From contig VXBP01008523.1 in assembly GCA_013400115.1 (NCBI GenBank), positions 327,552 to 391,551 of the forward strand: DNA of 64,000 nucleotides. The letters run 5' to 3'. Positions 36,207-48,200 of this stretch are shown here, piece after piece. Below the pieces are notes generated by a model that was not told the DNA's origin, searched no databases, and saw only the letters and a list, made by a program, of their open reading frames with translations. How positions within the stretch are numbered: the first letter of the stretch is position 1; the number at the start of each line of letters is the position of its first letter. Position numbers and translations under genes: made by a program. The DNA is from Rhinopomastus cyanomelas (lineage: Eukaryota > Chordata > Aves > Bucerotiformes > Rhinopomastidae).

Positions 36207-39200
36207 ATGGCTGTGGGCACCCAACTGGCGCTGCTGCTCTGGAAAAACTTCACCTACCGCCGGCGGCAGCGGGTGAGTTGGAGACTGGGGGTGGGAGGGT
36301 GGCTGGAGCCTCTGGGTCCTGGTACGGGGTGGGGCGTGGGGGCAGGCAGAGTCCTAGGTGCCAGCAGGGACCCCTGCACCCCAAACTGTGGCTCTTCCCA
36401 GGTCCAACTGACCATTGAGCTCCTGTGGCCCCTCTTCCTCTTCTTCATCCTGATCTCAGTGCGACAATCCCACCCTCCCTTCCAGCAACACGAGTGTGAG
36501 TGAACCCCGGGACAGCCCCCACCAGCCACCCCCGGCTTGGCACAGCCCCCCTTTCCCCCGGTGTCTGCTAGGGACCACCCCCCCAAGCCCCAGCTCCTGC
36601 AGAGCATCCTGGGGTAGCACCGGGGAGGGGGAAAAGCTGAGGAGGTGACACAAGGTGGGGGGCGCTGGCATCTTCCACCCCTGCGGGTGGCACTCTGGGG
36701 GTCCCAAGTTGCCCCTCCTCACCCTCATATTCAGCTCTCCCTCTCCCCCAGGCCATTTCCCCAACAAGGCTCTGCCCTCGGCCGGGACCCTGCCCTGGCT
36801 CCAGGGCATCGTCTGCAACCTCAACAACCCCTGCTTTCGGCACCCCACGGCGGGAGAGACCCCCGGCCGGGTGGGCAACTTCGACAGCTCCATGTGAGAG
36901 GCTGGGGCTTGGGGTCTCCCAGGGCAGGAGGGGCTGGGGGTCTCACCGGGCAGGGGGTGCTGGGGGCACTCAGCCAGCAGGAGGGTTGGGGGCACTCAGC
37001 TGGCAGTGGGGTGGGCATCTGATGGGGCAATGGGGTTCAGATGTCTCAGCCGGCAATGGGGTCTCACTCGGCAGTAGGGCTGTGGGGTCTGAGGGGCAAT
37101 GGGGCTCTGACGTCTGGCAGGGCAGTGGGGTCCGAGCTGGCAGTGAGGCTGTGGGGTCTAATGGGGCGGGGGACTGTAAGGTCTGAGCCGGCAGTGGGGC
37201 TGTAGGGTCTCATCAGGCAGTGGGGTCTGAGCAGGCAATGGGCTTGTGGAGTTTCACCGGACAGGAGGCTGAGGGGTCTGAGCGGGGCTGTGGGGTTTAA
37301 CGGGGCAGTGGGGCTGTAGAGGGTCTCAACGCCCACCCCACTCCCCCCAGTCTTTCCCGCTTACTGGCTGATGCCCGGCAAGTTCTGCCCGGCATCAACG
37401 GGCAGCAGCTCCCGCTCAGCTTCGTCCGGCTGGTGCCCGCCCTGCGCCGGCTGCGAGGGGTCGGGACCCAGCAGAGGGGTGAGCACTGGGGGCACGAGGG
37501 GTGCTGGGGGTGGTGGGAGGAACCGAGCCCCACTGACTGACCCGCTGTGCCCCTCAGCCCGGTCAGTGCGGGGCTACCTGAGAGACAACGAGACCTTCTC
37601 AACCTTCCTGCAGACTGGCTCCGCTCTGCCCCCAGCGCTGGCAGAGGAGCTGCTGGGGGCTCAGCTCAGCCCCCGCATCGTGAGTGCTGGCACAGCCCCC
37701 CACCCTGGGTGCCCTCCCCGCCTCCCGAGGGGCCGAGGGCTGCGGCATCACCGTCTGTCTCCCAGCAGTTCTCACTGGTGGGCACTGGTGTCCCGCTGAA
37801 GGCAGTGGTCTGCAACGCCTCGGAGCTGGGGGGGTTCTTGGCCGGAGGCGATGCCGCCTCCACCCAGCGGCTGCAGCGGGGGCTCTGTGCCCTGCCCGAC
37901 CCCCAGCTCCGGGCCATGGAGGGCTCCTTCCTCTCTCAGCTCGACATCCCCCGGCTCATAGCGGTGAGTCCCCTTCCCGGCCAGGCTCTGGCTGCTGGAA
38001 GACGCCGGGGCAGAGACTGCCCGCCGACCCCCACCCCGAGGGGGTCTGCGACCCCTTTTCTGTGCCTTCCTTGTAGGAGCAGCTGAGCTCGGGGGCGGGG
38101 GGCATTGCTGACACCGTGGAAGCTTTGGGCGCCTTCCTGCAGGACCTGGCATCCCTGATGGAGCAGGTAGCACCCCACTCCGCTACCCCCACAGCGGCGC
38201 CCCCGTGCACCCCACAGTGTCCCTGGGGCGTCCCCTGCAGCCTCACTCTCCCTACCCCGCTCTCCCCAGGTCTCCTCCGTGCCCAGTCTCGCCGAGCTGC
38301 GGCGGGAGCTGGAGGCACTGCGAGCCCCCAACACCAGCACCCCTGGGTCGGGCATCTTCGAGGCTGTGTCGCGCATCGCCTGCGGGCACCCCGAGGGTGG
38401 GGGGCTCCAGATCCCCTCCCTCAACTGGTACGAGGACAACGATGTCAAAGCCTTCCTGGACCGCAACAGCTCGGAGCGGAGATCTGCAGCTGCGGGCAGC
38501 ACCAGCAGTGAGCGGGTTGGGGGGCTCAGTGGGGGTTTGCTGGGCACAGCCCCATTGGGAACTGGGGGACTGGGGTGGGGCACCAGTGGCGAGGGCTTGG
38601 CGATGCCCCCACCCAGGTCCCTTCTGCCGGGAGCTGCTCCACGGCCTGGAGTCCAGCCCTGTCTCACAGATCTTCTGGAGGGGGGTCAAGCCCCTCTTCA
38701 TGGGAAAGATCCTCTACACCCCACCTGGCCCTGGCCCTGACAGCATCATGGCTGAGGTGAGTGGGGGGCTGTGGTGGGTTTTGGGGAGGGGGTCTCACCC
38801 CATCCTGCCTCAACTCCTGTCTTTGCCAGGTGAACCGGACTTTCCAGGATCTGGCAGTGCTGAGGGAACTGGGGACTGCCTGGCAGGAGCTGGGACCCCG
38901 AATCTACACCTTCCTCAACAGCAGCTTGGAGATGCAGGTCCTTCGAGTGAGTGACCCCAGACCTTCTCCCCATGGGGGGTGGGGTGCAGGATGGGGTGGG
39001 CTGCATCACCCAGTGGTGCCCTGGTGCTGTGCAGGACCTGCTGCTGACCCCAGGGATGACCCAGCTCCTGGATGGGTTCCTCAACGGCACCTCCTGGAAG
39101 CTTCCAGCGCTGGTCAGGTTCCTGGCGGGGCCGGCGGAAGGGCCTGGGCTCACGTGGCACCAGGCATTCGCGGACGTCGACACGGTGCTGGGCACACTGG

Positions 39201-42200
39201 GACAGTTCATGGAGGTGCGAGTCTCTCCAGCTGAGCCCTGGAGGGTGCTGGTCCACTGCAGCCCGCTGAGCTCCCCTGCCCTGCCCACAGTGCATCTGCC
39301 TGGACAAGATCGAGGTGGTGGCCACTGAGGAGCAGCTGGTGGCCCGGGCGCTGGAGCTGCTGGAGGAGCAACAGTTCTGGGCGGCTGTGGTGTTCCAGCC
39401 CCCCATCAACGCCACGGCCCCCACATTACCCCCTCACATCCGCTATAAGATCCGCATGGACATCGACGATGTCACGAGGACCAACAAGATCAAGGACAGG
39501 TCAGGGGACACCGGGCCTTTTGCTCTCCAGGGCTGGCCGAGCAGCCCGTGCCCATGGCAGGGGGGATCCCAGCACTGTGCTCTGCCCCCAGGTTTTGGGA
39601 CCCAGGCCCCGCAGCCGACCCCTTCAGCGACCTGCGCTACGTCTGGGGGGGGTTTGTCTACGTGCAGGACCTGGTGGAGCAGGCAGTGATCCGGGTGCAG
39701 ACGGGGGCCAACCCACGCACAGGGGTCTACGTCCAGCAGATGCCCTACCCCTGCTACGTGGATGACGTGTGAGTGGTGACAGGGTGGTGATGCCAGGCTG
39801 GTCCAAGACCTGGGGTTGGTCCAAGCCCTGGGGGCAACCCCGTGGTGCCAGGCTGGAGGTGGAAGAGCTAGTGCCATCTCCCCCAGGTTCCTGCGGGTGC
39901 TGAACCGCTCGCTGCCCCTCTTCATGACGCTGGCTTGGATCTACTCGGTGGCCATGATCATCAAGGGGGTGGTGCACGAGAAGGAGATGCGGCTCAAGGA
40001 GACCATGAAGACCATGGGGCTGAGCAGCGGGATCCTCTGGTTCAGCTGGTTCCTCAGCAGCTTCATCCCCTTCCTCCTCAGCTCTGCCCTCCTTGTCCTC
40101 ATCCTCAAGGCAGGCGGAAGGGCACGGGGGACAGGGTGGGTGCCACAGAGTGTTTGGGACTTCCACGAGCTCCAACCCACCTCCATCCACAGCTGGGAAA
40201 CATCCTGCCCTACAGCGACCCGGCCGTCATCTTCCTCTTCCTCGGCACCTTCTCGGTGGCCACCATCAGCCAGTGCTTTCTCATCAGCACCTTCTTCCCC
40301 CGGGCTAACCTGGCCTCGGCGTGCGGCGGCATCATCTACTTCTCGCTGTACCTGCCCTACGTGCTCTGCGTCGCCTGGCGCGACCAGGTCACCTTCCCGC
40401 TGCGCGTCCTCGTGGTGAGGGGCTGCCCCGTGCCCGCTGCGCCCCACAGGGCCGGCTCAGGGCACTTCGGGGCTGAGCCCCCCCCAACTGTTGTTGCCGC
40501 CGGCAGAGCCTGCTGTCACCAGTGGCCTTCGGCTTCGGCTGCGAGTACTTCTCGCTCTATGAGGAGCAGGGGGTGGGCATCCAGTGGCACAACCTGGGCG
40601 CCAGCCCAGTGCCTGAAGACCCCTACAACTTCGCCACAGCCATGGGGCTACTGCTGCTGGACGCCGCTCTCTACGGACTGGCCACCTGGTACATCGAAGG
40701 CGTCTTCCCCGGTGCGTGAGGGCCCCCACAGCAGCCCCCCACCTGCCAGCAGCCCACCCCAGCTCTGCTCAGACCCCCCCCATCTGCTGCAGGTCAGTAT
40801 GGGATCCCCAAGCCCTGGAATTTCCCCTTCCTGAAGAGCTACTGGTTTGGAGAACCCTTCTCAGCTGGACTTCCCCCATGCCCCACCAGCCCCCACAATG
40901 GCCCCCAAGGTGGGTCCTGGAGGAAGGGCAGCAGCCACGGAGCTGGGCTTGAGCTCCCCTGCCCAGGATTTTCCCCACCCTCACCTATAGCAGGGGGTCC
41001 TGGGGTCCTGCTCAGGATGTGACTCCCACCTCATCTTTCCCAGTGCTGGTGGAGGACCCCCCTGCCCAGCTGCAGCCGGGAGTCTCCATCCGCAACTTGG
41101 TGAAGATCTACAGCCACAGCAGCCGCCCGGCCGTCAACGGGCTGAGCCTTGACTTCTATGAGGGGCAGATCACCTCCTTCTTGGGCCACAACGGGGCTGG
41201 CAAGACCACCACCATGTGAGCTGGGGGGGGGCTGCATGGGCATAGCTGGGCCTGGTGCCCTGTGGGGCCGGGCTCTGAGCACCCCAAGTGCCACTGGACA
41301 CCCTGTGACCCCCTGTCCCTACTGGTCCCCCACCCAGGTCCATCCTGACCGGCCTCCTGCCCCCCACCTCGGGCACTGCCTACGTCCTGGGCTGGGACAT
41401 CCGCTCGGACATCGACACCATCCGACAGTCCATGGGGACCTGTCCGCAGCACAACGTGCTCTTTGACATGTAGGCTGGAGGGGCTGCTGGTGGGCATGGG
41501 CATGGCTGCCCACCCCGCCTTTACCCACCCNNNNNNNNNNNNNNNNNNNNTGCTCCTCTGCCCCGCAGGGGGGATGCAGCGCAAGCTCTCGGTGGCCATC
41601 GCCTTCGTGGGGGGGTCCCGGGTGGTGGTCCTGGACGAACCCACGGCCGGCGTCGACCCCTACTCCCGCCGCAGCATCTGGGAGCTGCTGCTCAAGTACC
41701 GCAAAGGTCGGGGGTTCTGGGGGGTGCGGGAGGGGTTATGGAAGGGGGTTCTGGGGGGTTACAAGAGGAGGTTCTGAGGGTTGCAGGAGGGGGTTATGGA
41801 GGGGTTACAGGAGGGAGTTCTGGGGGGGTTACAGAAGGGGGTTCTGGGGAACCCCACTTGCCCTTCTCCCTCATCCAAGCCCCCCGGCCATGGAGAAGGA
41901 GCAGGAGGGGGATGTGCTGGGAGGTGCCAGTGATGGGGCCGGGGTCCTTGCCAGGTCGGACCATCATCCTGTCCACCCACTACATGGACGAGGCTGAGCT
42001 GCTGGGGGACCGCACGGCCATCATCGCGCAGGGCCAGCTCCGCTGCTGCGGGTCCCCCCTCTTCCTCAAGGCCAAGCTGGGCACTGGCTACCATCTCACC
42101 CTGGTGAAGCGGGAAAAGCCTGGGGTGGGCGCAGGCAGTGCCAGAAAGGTGGGTGCCCCTCTGGGCCATTGGCTAAAGGGCAGCTGGCACCTCCATCCAG

Positions 42201-45200
42201 AGTGTGGAGGGGGCACCGAGCCCTCGGTGTTGGGGCTGGGTGGTGTCAGGGGTGCCAGGCTGCCCTTTCCCACAGGATGGCAGCGACTCGGAGCACAGCA
42301 GCGACACAGGGCTGGGCAGTGAGCGGGGCAGCGAGACCAGCACCGTGGGTGAGAGTCTCTCCCTGTGCCCACCATGCGGGGTCACCCTCCTGGGTGCTCC
42401 CTGCACAGCCCCCATCACCCCCTGCCCATGGGTGCCCTGCTGCCAGCTCTTGGTGGGGCACAAGGAGCTCCCTGCCCCTTGCAGACCCCTATAAGGACCC
42501 CCCATACTGGGGTCCAGGGCTCCTGCTGTGGGGGTCCAGCCCTCCCTGTACCCCCCAGATGTGGCCCAGCTGTCAGCACTGATCCAGAAGCTGGTGCCCG
42601 GCTCGAGGCTGGTGGAGGACATCGGGCACGAGGTGCTCTTCGTGCTGCCCTACAGTGGGGCCAGGGACGGGGCCTTCGGGGAGCTGTTCCATGAGCTGGA
42701 CGCGCGGCTGGGGGAGCTGGGCATCTCCAGCTACGGCATCTCCGACACCACCCTGGAGGAGGTACCCAGAGGGGCAGCATCTGGGGGTCCCCTCGAGCCC
42801 TTGGAGCTCAGCTGGGGGGATCTGCCTCCCCAGGACAGTGGGTGGTGGGGGCTGTTTAATGGCAGCCCTCTCCCTTCCTCAGATCTTTCTGAAGGTGGCC
42901 CAGGACACAAGGGTGGATGGTGCAGCAGGTAAAACCCCTCAGTGCTGCCTGGAGCTGGGATCAGGGTCCACCCCCAGGGCTGGGGTCCCTTTTGGGAGCA
43001 CCTATGGGTGCAGCCAAGTGCCCAGGCTGTGGCCTCGGTCCCACTCTGCTGCTTTCACCCCTCTTTTGTCAGGCACTGGGAGAGGAGCAGCCCCCAGTGA
43101 GGGAGGGGATGTGGAAGCAGCGGATGGGGAGCTGGGTAAGGAGAGGGAAGCTGGGACCCCCAAGCTGCCCAGCCCCTGCACTGGGTGCACCCCACCTCTG
43201 TGCTGGGGTTCGGGTGGGACGTGGAATCCCGAGGGGTGCAGCCAGGACTTTTCTTCTGGAGACAGACCTGGTGTGGGAGGCAGCCATGGGAGCTGGGGTG
43301 GGGGCTGCAGGGGTTTGGGGAGGGGGCTCTGCGCTGGCTGTAACCCCTCTGTCCTCTCCTTTACGCTGAGCCCGAGGAGCCCGGCGAGGTAGGAGCTGGG
43401 GCTGGGGGTGCTGGGGGGCTCCCATCCAAGCCCCAGTAATGGGGGTCTCCTATCAGGTCCTCAAGCTGGGGGGTCTCCCATCACGCTCCCTTGCTGAGGG
43501 TCTCCCATCACACCCCTGCATGCAGCTCCCCATCCCCACTGGGGCCCTAGCACCCCACCTCTCTGCCCATGGTGCCAGGGCCAGTGCCAGCCCTGTGTCT
43601 GCCCCCCAGCAGAGGAGCCCCACGAGACTGACCTGCTGCAGGCAGGGGCTGGGTCAGCTTGTGGCAGGGTGAGGGGCTTCGCGCTGACCCGCCAGCAGCT
43701 CCGTGCCCTCTTCATCAAGAGGATGCTCCATGCCCGCCGCAGCACCCGCGGCTTCTTCGCCCAGGTACTGGGANAGAGCAGGAGGGCAGAGGGATGGGGC
43801 AGGGGGATGTGGGGCTGGTCTGGATGCCCAGTGCCCCCACAGATCGTCCTGCCCGCCGTCTTCGTGTGCCTGGCGCTGCTCTTCAGCCTCATCGTACCGC
43901 CCGTGGGGCAGTACCCCCCGCTGCCCCTGCAGCCCTGGATGTATGGGCAGCAGCTCACCTTCCTCAGGTGTGGTACCAGCCTGGGGATCCCCACCGTGTC
44001 CCCCAAACCCCACTGGCTCAGTCCCACCCCTCTTCCCACAGCAATGATGCTCCAGGGGACCCCAACACCACCCGGCTGCTGGCAGCACTCCTGGCAGAGC
44101 CAGGCTTCGGCACCCAGTGCCTGAGGGACCCTGGGGAGAAGTGAGTGCCTGGGGGGGCACTGGGGGCTCAGCACCCACCTCACCCTTGGGACCAGCCTGT
44201 GTGATGCCATGGGACCCCCCCAACCCCACAGATGGGGATGGCAGCCATGGGCTACCTAGCTGGTAACCTGAGGGGTCTCTCTCTCTCTCTCTCTCTCTCC
44301 TGACCCCCAGGACAGGGCCGTGTCCCCCAGCTTCCCACCCTGATGGCTTCTCCACCCCCGCGGTCCCCCCGGCTGTGCTGGATGCACTGCAGCGGGGGAA
44401 CTGGACAGAGACCCAGCCATCTCCCCCCTGCCAGTGCAGTGGCCCAGGGGCTCGCAGGATGCTCCCCGAGTGCCCCAAAGGGGCAGGAGGGCTCCCTCCA
44501 CCCCAGGTACCCCTTCGGTTCACAGTGGGGCCAGCCCTGGGGCACTGGTGGTGCCTGATGGGTGCAGACAGGGCTCTGGGGAGGGTCCACGTGTCCAGCC
44601 AGCCGGTTGCTCTGTCCTACAGGTGCAGAGGGGCACCGGGGATCTCCTGCAGAACCTCACGGGCAGAAACATCTCCGACTACCTGGTGAAGACCTACCCC
44701 CAGATCATCCGCCGGGAGTGAGTGCTGGGGCTGGGGACCCCCAGGACCCCCCAGGGACCTCCCTGGGGACCTTCATGGGAAGTGGAAGCAGGGAGGGGCA
44801 CTGGAGACCAACCCCAACCACGGCTGGGGACATCAGGGGAGTGCTATGGGGTGAGGAGGACCTGCTGGGTGGACGGGCACTGCCATAACGGCCTCCCGGG
44901 GTGGTGTTTGCCACCCCCTCCCCATTTCTTCCAGGCTGAGGAACAAGAAGTGGGTGAACGAGCAGAGGTGGGTCTGTAGGGGGCTGGAGTCTTGCACAGA
45001 GGGGGCAGGAGCTCCCGAAGGGATCCTTGGGCAGAGCCTTCACCTGGGCACCCCCAGCCCTTGGCCCTGTGCCCCCCACTGTGGTGCCTGGGCAGGGCAG
45101 AGCGGCTGGAGAGGGTCTCTGTGGCCCAGGGTGAGGGTTGGAGGTGCCCGTCTCTCCCTGCAGGTATGGGGGCTTTTCTCTGGGGGCTGGTGGCTCCCAG

Positions 45201-48200
45201 TCCCTGCCATCAGTGTCGGAGGTGGACAAGGCGGTGCTGGAGCTCCGGGCACTGCTCAGCATCACCCCGGTATGACCAGGGCTCTGCCCCCCAAGCTGGG
45301 CTCAGCCTCACCCCACTCATCACCCCACTGCTCACCCCACTCCACCCCCAGGGCAGCCCCTCAGACCGGCTCCTGCACAACCTCAGCCGCTTCGTGGAGG
45401 GTCTGGATGCCCGCAGGAACATCAAGGTTTGCCCAGGGCTGGGGGTCCCACAGGGGTCAGACCTGGGGGGAAGCAGGGGCAGCTCCAAGCTCAGGTGGGG
45501 CCTGTGGGGTGGGAGCAGGATCCTGGAGGGGAGCAGGATGGGGGGCTCTGAGCCAGCAGCTCCCCTGGGCTGCAGGTCTGGTTCAACAACAAGGGTTGGC
45601 ACGCCATGGTCTCCTTCGTCAACGTGGCCAACAACGGGCTGCTGCGTGCCCAGCTGCCCGCCGACACCGACCCCACAGTCTATGGCATCACGGCCACCAA
45701 CCACCCCCTCAATCTGACCAAGGAGCAGCTCTCGGAGGCTGCGCTGTGAGTGCTGGGGACAGGGGGCCCGTGGGGTCACCCCCTCACCCACCGCTGAGCC
45801 CTCTCGCCCATGGCAGGATGGCCACCTCGGTGGATGTGCTGGTCTCCATCTGCGTGATCTTCGCCATGTCCTTCGTCCCGGCCAGCTTTGTGCTCTTCCT
45901 CATCGAGGAGCGGACCAGCAAGGCCAAGCACCTGCAGTTTGTCAGCGGGATGAAGCCCGTGACCTACTGGCTGGGCAACTTTGCCTGGGACATGGTGCGG
46001 GATGGGCATGAGGTTGGGCTAACAGCTCCTGGCAGGGGGCTGCTTCCCACTCATGACCTCCCCTCCCCGGCTTCTCTGTGCCCACAGTGCAACTACCTGG
46101 TCCCTGCGTTGCTGGTCATCCTCATCTTCCTCTGCTTCCAGCAGCAGTCCTACGTCTCCTCTGCCAACCTACCCTCCCTGGTGCTGCTGCTGCTGCTCTA
46201 CGGGTGAAGGAGCAGGGGAGCTCAGCCGGGGCTCAGCCCCCCAGCCCGGGGCTGGAGCCTGGGGAAGGGGATGGCACAGGGGGCTCTGGCTTGGGGCATC
46301 ATGGGGACAGGGGGCAGGAGCCACCTCGTCCTGCTGTGCCCAGCAGTGGGAGAAGTCACCCAGCCAGCCACTGCCTCTCTGTCCCTGCAGCTGGTCCATC
46401 ACCCCCCTGATGTACCCAGCCTCCTTCATCTTCAGCATCCCCAGCACCGCCTACGTGGCCCTGACCTGCATCAACCTCTTCATCGGAATCAACGGCAGCG
46501 TCGCCACCTTCGTGCTAGAGCTCTTCGTGGACCAGGTGAGTCCCGCAGGCCGTCCTGGACTCCCATCCCATCCCATCCTATCCCATCCTGGGCTGTCCTG
46601 GACCCTCATCCCAAACCCATCTCATCTCAGGCTGTCCTGAACTCCTGGACCATCCCATCCCCTCCCGTCCCGTCCCGTCCCGTCCCGTCCCGTCCCATCC
46701 CATCCCATCTCATCCCATCTCATCCCATCCCATCCCAGGCTGCCCTGGACCCGCATCCCATCCCAGGCTGTCCTAGACTCCCTACCCATCCCAACACATT
46801 CCATCCCATTCTGAACTGTCCTGGACTCCCATCCCGCCCCATCCCATCCCTGCGGGGCCAGTGCCAGCTCTCTCAGCCTCTTCTGGCTGCCCCAGCAGAA
46901 CCTCAACGACATCAACCGAGTCCTGAAGAAGCTGTTCCTCATCTTCCCCCACTTCTGCCTGGGCCGGGGGCTCATCGACATGGTCAAGAACCAGGCGCTG
47001 GCTGACGCCTTCGAGCGGTTCGGTGAGTCTGGGGGCGGCGGGGCTGCTCCCTCTCCCCAAAGCCCCGTCCTACAGCCCCTCTCACCTCCTGCAGGGGACA
47101 GGCGCTTTGTGTCCCCCCTGTCCTGGGAGCTCACTGGGAAGAACATGGTTGCCATGGCCATCGAGGGCGGCGTCTTCTTCCTCTTCACCCTGCTGCTCCA
47201 GTACCGCTTCTTCCTGAACCTCGAGTGAGGGCTGGTTCTGGGGCAGCCGTGGGGTAGCCATGGGGGGGCAACCCTGCGAGCACCTGTGCCCTGCTGTCAC
47301 CCCCCAGGCCACCGACCCCCGAGCTGCCCTCCCTGGGCGAGGAGGACCAGGATGTGGCCAGGGAGCGGGAGAGGGTGGCCAACAGCCCCCCGCAGGGCCA
47401 TCTCCTGCTGCTAAAGGACCTGACCAAGGTCTGCGAGGAGGGGCCGCCCCCTGCCCCCTCCCTTGGAGCTCCCCCCTGCTCCTTCTGCTGGGTGCTGGGT
47501 GGGGAGCACCCAGTGCCACCCCGGCTCTGCCGTGCAGGTCTACCGGCGCAGGAAGGCTCCAGCCGTGGACCGGCTCTGCGTGGCCATCCCCCCTGGGGAG
47601 GTGAGTGAGGGGCGGGCGGACAGAGCGACCAACGGTGTTGGGGGGCTGCTGTGACCCCTGCCCCATCTGCACCCCCCACAGTGCTTTGGGCTCCTGGGGG
47701 TGAACGGGGCCGGGAAGACCTCCACCTTCAAGATGCTGACGGGGGACACAGAGGTGACGCTGGGGGAAGCCTGGCTGAAGGGCCACAGGTTGGTGGGAAG
47801 GAGGGAACCCATGGCCAACCCCATCACTTCGTCATAGGATCAGGGGATCATCCAGGTTGGAAGAGACCTCTGAGATCACCCAGTCCAACCATCACCCCGA
47901 CCCCATCATGGCCATTCCTGGTGCCACTTCCACCTGCTCTTTCAACCTCTCCAGGGACAGCGACTCCACACCCCACACATTGCCACACATCCCCACACAT
48001 CCCCACACCCTACCCCATGGCTCCACCCCACCCCATGCCCACAGCGTGTCTGTGGGTGGCTTCCTCCTCATCTTTGGCCCCACCGGGTGTCCTCCCTGTT
48101 CCTGCAGCCGCACCCCAGTCCCCGGAGCCTGCCCCCGTCCCTGCCTGGTGCTCAGCAGTGTCCTCGTCCCCACAGCGTCATCACCGACCTGCAGAGCGTC

